DNA of 64,000 nucleotides from Fimbriimonadaceae bacterium (GTDB lineage: Bacteria; Armatimonadota; Fimbriimonadia; Fimbriimonadales; Fimbriimonadaceae). The notes under the pieces were generated by a model. The model ran no database searches. It saw only the letters and a program-made list of their open reading frames with translations, and was not told where the DNA came from. Positions within the stretch are counted from its first letter, which is position 1, and each line of letters opens with the position of its first letter. Where the stretch lies: positions 1,674,001 to 1,738,000 of the forward strand of contig JABAQM010000001.1 in the NCBI GenBank assembly GCA_019187105.1, written 5' to 3'. This document shows, piece after piece, positions 59,942 through 64,000 of the stretch. Both the position numbers and the translations under genes were made by a program.

Positions 59942-60382
59942 CTATTCGATGCGATTCCAGTCCGCTGGGCTCCGATCAAGCCATTCCCGAACATCAGTGG
60001 GAATCGACACAGCTCGGTTCGAGCCATCGATCATCACATGCCAAGTGTATCCCTCCGTGCATAGCTTATCGGTGCGGAGGTTGAAGATTTCGTATTTGAA
60101 CTGGATAGCCGCTCGACGAATCGTGGCCAAATGGATTCGGACCTCGACCAAATCATCGTATTTGATCTCGTCCCGGTACCGTGCGTGTACTTCCACCACC
60201 GGCAGCTTGAACCCCGACTCCTCGAGCTGCTTGTACGTAAACCCTCGATCCCGACACCACGCTCCGCGGGCCTGCTCCATCCAATACAGGTAATTCGCGT
60301 AATAGGCATGCCCCATCTGGTCGGTTTCGCCGTACCGTACGCGGATTCGTTCGACGGTAACGGTGGGATTCGCAGCTGGCAT
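59942..60382 (-). CDS. YbgC/4HBT-type acyl-CoA thioesterase
   Basis: A 146-residue hotdog-fold enzyme. RVRYGETDQMGHAYYANYLYWMEQAR carries the catalytic Asp and His of the YbgC branch. The ATG chosen starts at MPAANPTVTV; an upstream extension is not family-like. It heads the leftward operon and may hydrolyse short-chain or aromatic acyl-CoA. Confidence 0.9.
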   Translation of the reverse strand: MPAANPTVTVERIRVRYGETDQMGHAYYANYLYWMEQARGAWCRDRGFTYKQLEESGFKLPVVEVHARYRDEIKYDDLVEVRIHLATIRRAAIQFKYEIFNLRTDKLCTEGYTWHVMIDGSNRAVSIPTDVREWLDRSPADWNRIE

Positions 60383-60573
60383 CTGCGGAAGGTGTACCTC
60401 GCATCGCGCTGAACATCGTTGCGGGGTGGCCGTCACAACCCTTGTCCTCGCCATCCACGGGCGCTTGGGTCCGTGGAACCAACCAGCCGAATTAATGCCA
60501 CGCCATGGAGAGGACCCGGCGGCGCCCGTCTATCGGGCGTCGTCGCTTTTTGACCCTCGTCATAATCAGGTCT

Positions 60574-61704
60574 ATGCGGCGGATCGTTCTCGTGATGCCT
60601 GACCTCTTTGGCGGTCCAGAGGATCAATCGGTTGTCCGCCAAGGCCCCGAAGGGGTCCCCGGGCTGCTGGGCCTTCGGGAATTGGGCAGCGTCACTGTCC
60701 TTGGTCCGATGAGGACGACCGTGGCCCACGAAGCGGCTTGGCTTGGTTTGGATGAGGAGACCGTCAAGGTCGCCCCAGGTCCGTTAACCCTCTCTGCGCT
60801 TAAGGTCGATCCACCCGAGCGATCGGTGTCCATGCACGTTACGCTGGCTGGCGCTGTCGATGGCGTTCTTCAGGATGCAAGTTACGTACCCGAGGCAAGC
60901 GATCTCCGTCCGCTTCTCCAAGAGGCAGAACGCCTCAAAACCAGTGACCTCTTTCCAGCCTTCGGCGATCAGGTCGATCACGGTCTGATCTGGCTGAACG
61001 GTTCTCTGGACCTGGGGCTGACGGAGCCAGTTGAAGCGATAGGGAAGGAACTGAGAGTCAGCCTCCCCCAGGGCGACGGGGAAAAGATGCTCAGGCGATT
61101 TATCGACGACTCGATCAACCTGCTCACGGATCACGAGCTCAACCGGAAGCGAGCCGATAATGGACTTCCTCCCTTGAACGTGCTCTGGCCCTGGGGGCCT
61201 GGTTTCACACCGCATCTGCCGAACCTTGCTCTGGAACGAGGCGAGACAGTCTGGTGCGAGAGTGGTTCCATGCGTCTTGCCGGCCTTGCGCGGCTGGTGG
61301 GCTACCGGCATGGCCCCTGGCAGTCGTTCGTGCAGGGATTGAATGTCCCGTGGTCACGCATCCTTCGCGACTCCCTCGAGCGTCCGGCAACCGTCATCGT
61401 GGTCGAGCTTGCGAGCGAGCTCCGGAAGCTGAACCGCATGGAGGAGCTTGCCTGGCTGGTGCGGCGAATGGACGAGGATTTCCTTGGCCCGATCGCTGCC
61501 GAACTGAAACGAGAACCGATGCGCCTCGCGATCGTGGCGCCGTCCAGTTGCCCAAACCGCCTGGGGCTCGGACTGACCAGCGAAACGGGGCAGCGGTCCG
61601 ACGATTCGACCCCGTTCGACGAGCGGGCTCTGGAAGAGGGTCCGCCCATTCGGATGAGATCCGCCAATCTCATCGAGGAGGCATTGAAATGGTCCGTCGA
61701 GTAG
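60574..61704 (+). CDS. Degenerate apgM-type phosphoglycerate mutase-like protein
   Basis: A 376-residue protein resembling archaeal-type, cofactor-independent phosphoglycerate mutase. The clearest match is HELNRKRADNGLPPLNVLWPWGPGFTP, close to the apgM N..R...G..PAN..W..G pattern. The metal-binding N-terminus reads MPDLFGGP instead of the usual PDGMAD, and the phosphoacceptor segment appears as RTTVAHEAAWLGLD instead of GSDVANLSLLGYD, so the catalytic Ser may be Thr or lost. The longer frame upstream is not conserved. Overlaps the next gene by 16 bases. Confidence 0.7.
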   Translation: MRRIVLVMPDLFGGPEDQSVVRQGPEGVPGLLGLRELGSVTVLGPMRTTVAHEAAWLGLDEETVKVAPGPLTLSALKVDPPERSVSMHVTLAGAVDGVLQDASYVPEASDLRPLLQEAERLKTSDLFPAFGDQVDHGLIWLNGSLDLGLTEPVEAIGKELRVSLPQGDGEKMLRRFIDDSINLLTDHELNRKRADNGLPPLNVLWPWGPGFTPHLPNLALERGETVWCESGSMRLAGLARLVGYRHGPWQSFVQGLNVPWSRILRDSLERPATVIVVELASELRKLNRMEELAWLVRRMDEDFLGPIAAELKREPMRLAIVAPSSCPNRLGLGLTSETGQRSDDSTPFDERALEEGPPIRMRSANLIEEALKWSVE

Positions 61705-64000
61705 CCGTTCTCTTCATGTTGTCGGTGGCGGGTATGGGCAATGCTCAGCTCACCGAAGCCGAGCGTAAGGGATTGGCTGACGTCCTGTACATCGGCAACC
61801 TTGAAGAGCGCGACCTGAATTGGGAGCGCAAGGCGGCTCCGGCAACCATGCGGCTCCCCTTCATCGATCGTTCACTGGATTCGCCGATCGCTACCGCCAA
61901 TTCGCTGTTGGTGCTTCATGCCGCCGCCGGCCCCAAATCGCCGTCCGCGCTTATCGAGCAGCTGTCCTCGACTGTTTTCGGCGACCAATGGCCTCGGGAC
62001 GCCCGAATATTGCCGCCGATGCGGGATGAACTAAGCCAGGTTCCAGAAGCATGGCAACGGCCCGTGATGAACTTGGCGGCGACGTTGGCGGATGTCAACG
62101 AGCAGATCAGGCAGGCGACAAGCGCCCTCTCGGGAGCGGAGAAGCGCACCCTCATCGAGTCCCTGCCGGTCCTCGCCGTCGAGGAACCTTCGGTCACGTT
62201 CGATTTCGTCAGGCAGCCGGACTCCAACCGCGCCAAGGTCCTGGAACTGGCGGCCAAAGTCGACGGCCTCCGACTTCGATTCGCCGCCTACCTGCTGGAG
62301 TCGAGCCTTGAGAAGGAGCTGGGGCCGCTCAAAGAAGCAGGCGTTCAGATTCCGGCCCGGATAGAACTGAAGCTCTACGGACAGAAAATCGTTCTCGGCT
62401 CTTCAGGGGATGACCTCCACGAGGACTCCGATTCCATCCTGACCATCGATCCTGGGGGTAACGATCGCTATAGGGGCCGCCATGGAGCAGGCATTGGCTA
62501 TGGGGCCGTCCTGATCGATCTGGGCGGGGACGACCGCTGCGAACCCAAAGACGCAAGCCTCGGCTGCGGTTTGGTAGGTATAGGCCTCGCTAGATTTGTG
62601 GGCGGAAACGACCAGTTCTTCACCCCGTCTCTATGCCTTGGTGCCGGGCTCGTTGGCGTTGGCGGCTTTGTTAAGGAAGGCGGGGACGACCTCTACCGCT
62701 CCAAAACGCTCTCCCAGGGCTTCGGCATGTTTGGAATCGGCTTGATGTTCGATTCTGCCGGCGTCGATCGGTATGAAGGAAGCCTGTTCGTACAGGGTGC
62801 CGCCCGGACGTTAGGAGTTGGCTGGATCATTGACCGAACCGGAAACGACATCTATTTGGCTGGCGGCATGGTCTTAAACTCACCGCTGTTCGCTGACGTT
62901 CATTACAGTTTTGCCCAGGGTTTTGGCAGCGGCTATCGCGAGGACTCGGGGGGAATCGGCGGCGGCATCGGCTTGCTGACCGACCTTGCCGGTGCCGACC
63001 ATTACCTGGCAGAAACCTATGCTCAGGCAGCTTCCTATTGGTATTCGATCGGAACCACATTCGACGCTGCCGGCCACGATACTTACAGTGCCCACCACTA
63101 CGCCCAAAGCAGCGCGATGCACATGACGTCTGCGTATCTCTTCGATCTGGATGGGGACGACTTGTATGGGGTCAAGTTCGGCGCCTCCCATGCGATCGGA
63201 CACGACTACGGCGTGGCGTTCATGCTCGACCGTGCCGGCAACGACGTCGTGGTTGCCCGCGACAGCACGCCTGCGGTGGGGAACGCCAACGGACTGGGTA
63301 TCTACATTGATTCGGCTGGCGACGATCGTTATCAAGGACCGCCGGGTGTCGGCAATGGCGCCCGCGGCAGCGGCTCGCTTGGCCTATTCGTCGATCTGAA
63401 AGGTCAGGACAAATACCGTGAGGGGCTTGCCGATGGCCAATCTGCCCTGCGAGACACCTGGGCTGCTGCCTACGACCTTGTCGATCCCCCACGCGGCGGA
63501 ACCATAACGCAGGATACGCCCGAAGCGCAGCCAAAGCCCGGATCGAAGCCCCGGCCAAACGACCAGGAGCTGCAGGAGCTGTTCCGCAAGGCCACCCAAT
63601 GGGGGGTCGGTACGGCTTCCGCCGAAGTAGCCGCCGCCCTGCGGGACCTCATCGCGATCGGCATGCCTGCGTTCCAGTGGATGGTCGACACCAAGCTTGC
63701 CAGTGCCGGAAGGTTCGAGATTCGTGCGTTTACGGCGGTGATCGCTGCCCTCGGAGACCCCGCAAGGGAGCTCATCGCTACGAAAGTCGCCAGCGACCAC
63801 GATGACACGGCAAAGGCGGCGATGCGAATTTGCATCGAGGCGAACGTAAAGCAGGCAGCGGCGCACCTTGCCGTAGCCCTTCGCAAGCCTCCGCTACAGA
63901 TGCTTGCCACCAGGCTCGCGGGTGTCGTCCAAGCCACGAGCGCGGTCCCCGAAATTCTCCCTCTTGCCGCATCGCCTGATGGATCGCTGGCCTTATCCGC
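61689..64000 (+). CDS. Large exported DxxGxDxY-repeat protein, 3' end outside window
   Basis: A long open frame of at least 770 codons reaches the window edge without a stop. A signal peptide (residues 1-19, cleavage near GNA-QL) is followed by a 250-residue domain of unknown type. Then about 12 repeats of the form [IVF]D-x-x-G-x-D-x-Y spaced 25-45 residues (62440-63420; for example IDLGGDDR, FDSAGVDRY, IDRTGNDIY, VDLKGQDKY) suggest a beta-solenoid with Asp-rich, perhaps calcium-binding turns. From about 63570 helical HEAT-like repeats begin. The ATG lies 16 bases inside the preceding gene. Confidence 0.88.
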   Translation, partial: MVRRVAVLFMLSVAGMGNAQLTEAERKGLADVLYIGNLEERDLNWERKAAPATMRLPFIDRSLDSPIATANSLLVLHAAAGPKSPSALIEQLSSTVFGDQWPRDARILPPMRDELSQVPEAWQRPVMNLAATLADVNEQIRQATSALSGAEKRTLIESLPVLAVEEPSVTFDFVRQPDSNRAKVLELAAKVDGLRLRFAAYLLESSLEKELGPLKEAGVQIPARIELKLYGQKIVLGSSGDDLHEDSDSILTIDPGGNDRYRGRHGAGIGYGAVLIDLGGDDRCEPKDASLGCGLVGIGLARFVGGNDQFFTPSLCLGAGLVGVGGFVKEGGDDLYRSKTLSQGFGMFGIGLMFDSAGVDRYEGSLFVQGAARTLGVGWIIDRTGNDIYLAGGMVLNSPLFADVHYSFAQGFGSGYREDSGGIGGGIGLLTDLAGADHYLAETYAQAASYWYSIGTTFDAAGHDTYSAHHYAQSSAMHMTSAYLFDLDGDDLYGVKFGASHAIGHDYGVAFMLDRAGNDVVVARDSTPAVGNANGLGIYIDSAGDDRYQGPPGVGNGARGSGSLGLFVDLKGQDKYREGLADGQSALRDTWAAAYDLVDPPRGGTITQDTPEAQPKPGSKPRPNDQELQELFRKATQWGVGTASAEVAAALRDLIAIGMPAFQWMVDTKLASAGRFEIRAFTAVIAALGDPARELIATKVASDHDDTAKAAMRICIEANVKQAAAHLAVALRKPPLQMLATRLAGVVQATSAVPEILPLAASPDGSLALS

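Noticed and set aside
1-64000. CRISPR arrays, insertion sequences, integrases or prophage genes
   Set aside because: None was seen: no regularly spaced repeats, transposase motifs or attachment-like duplications at the tRNA.

Overview
The window is a dense, high-GC bacterial chromosome segment. It carries about 55 protein genes, one tRNA and the RNase P RNA, and has no insertion sequence, prophage, rRNA or CRISPR array. The gene set points to Armatimonadota, probably Fimbriimonadia: an H-X9-DG prepilin, a PEP-CTERM protein, a DUF1800/DUF1501 pair, a 3-keto-disaccharide hydrolase, a GHL10-type TIM barrel and a tandem DxxGxDxY repeat protein. This placement is inferred from gene content alone. 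Genes are packed into short operons with 4-base start/stop overlaps, and four convergent gene pairs share overlapping stop codons (CTAR).

Layout. 0-6 kb: end of mutS, an unknown gene, a histidine phosphatase and lnt, converging on a family-4 uracil-DNA glycosylase and a HIT protein; then two small membrane proteins. 6-10.8 kb: rnpB, then a leftward operon of MFS transporter, haem-containing sugar dehydrogenase, keto-disaccharide hydrolase and prepilin. 10.9-15.1 kb: YjbR protein, drug-type MFS, PEP-CTERM protein, FAD oxidoreductase and tRNA-Leu(CAA). 15.1-21 kb: unknown gene, fumarylacetoacetase, isochorismatase-like hydrolase and pyrimidine-nucleoside phosphorylase, converging on a GHL10-like protein. 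21-24.2 kb: membrane protein, DUF1800, DUF1501. 24.2-32.8 kb: leftward run MFS, VOC, rhodanese, sufE, hsp20, lon, valS. 33-38.2 kb: kelch and NmrA proteins, then a CHASE4 histidine kinase with a receiver-EAL partner (c-di-GMP signalling). 38.2-39.7 kb: dciA and recF.

39.9-48.4 kb is the most unusual part. An acyl-CoA synthetase is followed by two paralogous proteins of about 850 residues, each a class III nucleotide cyclase fused to a STAND/NB-ARC ATPase and a TPR-like tail. They are interleaved with three small exported or membrane-anchored proteins that share a G[TS][DE]PIML motif. A perfect CRP-type operator (TGTGA-N6-TCACA) lies after the first cyclase at the spacing of a class II activated promoter, and a 13-bp RNA stem covers the ribosome binding site of the second cyclase. 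This looks like a self-contained, possibly cAMP-feedback, signalling cassette that I do not recognise.

48.4-64 kb: GH38 alpha-mannosidase, DprA-like protein, fabD-fabG, SGNH hydrolase; a leftward operon of thioesterase, unknown coiled-coil protein, dapF, nucleotidyltransferase and N-acetylhexosamine-kinase-like protein; then a degenerate apgM-type phosphomutase overlapping a large exported DxxGxDxY repeat protein cut by the window edge. A perfect parS site inside the end of lon, and DnaA-box-like sites beside recF, suggest the window lies near the replication origin.
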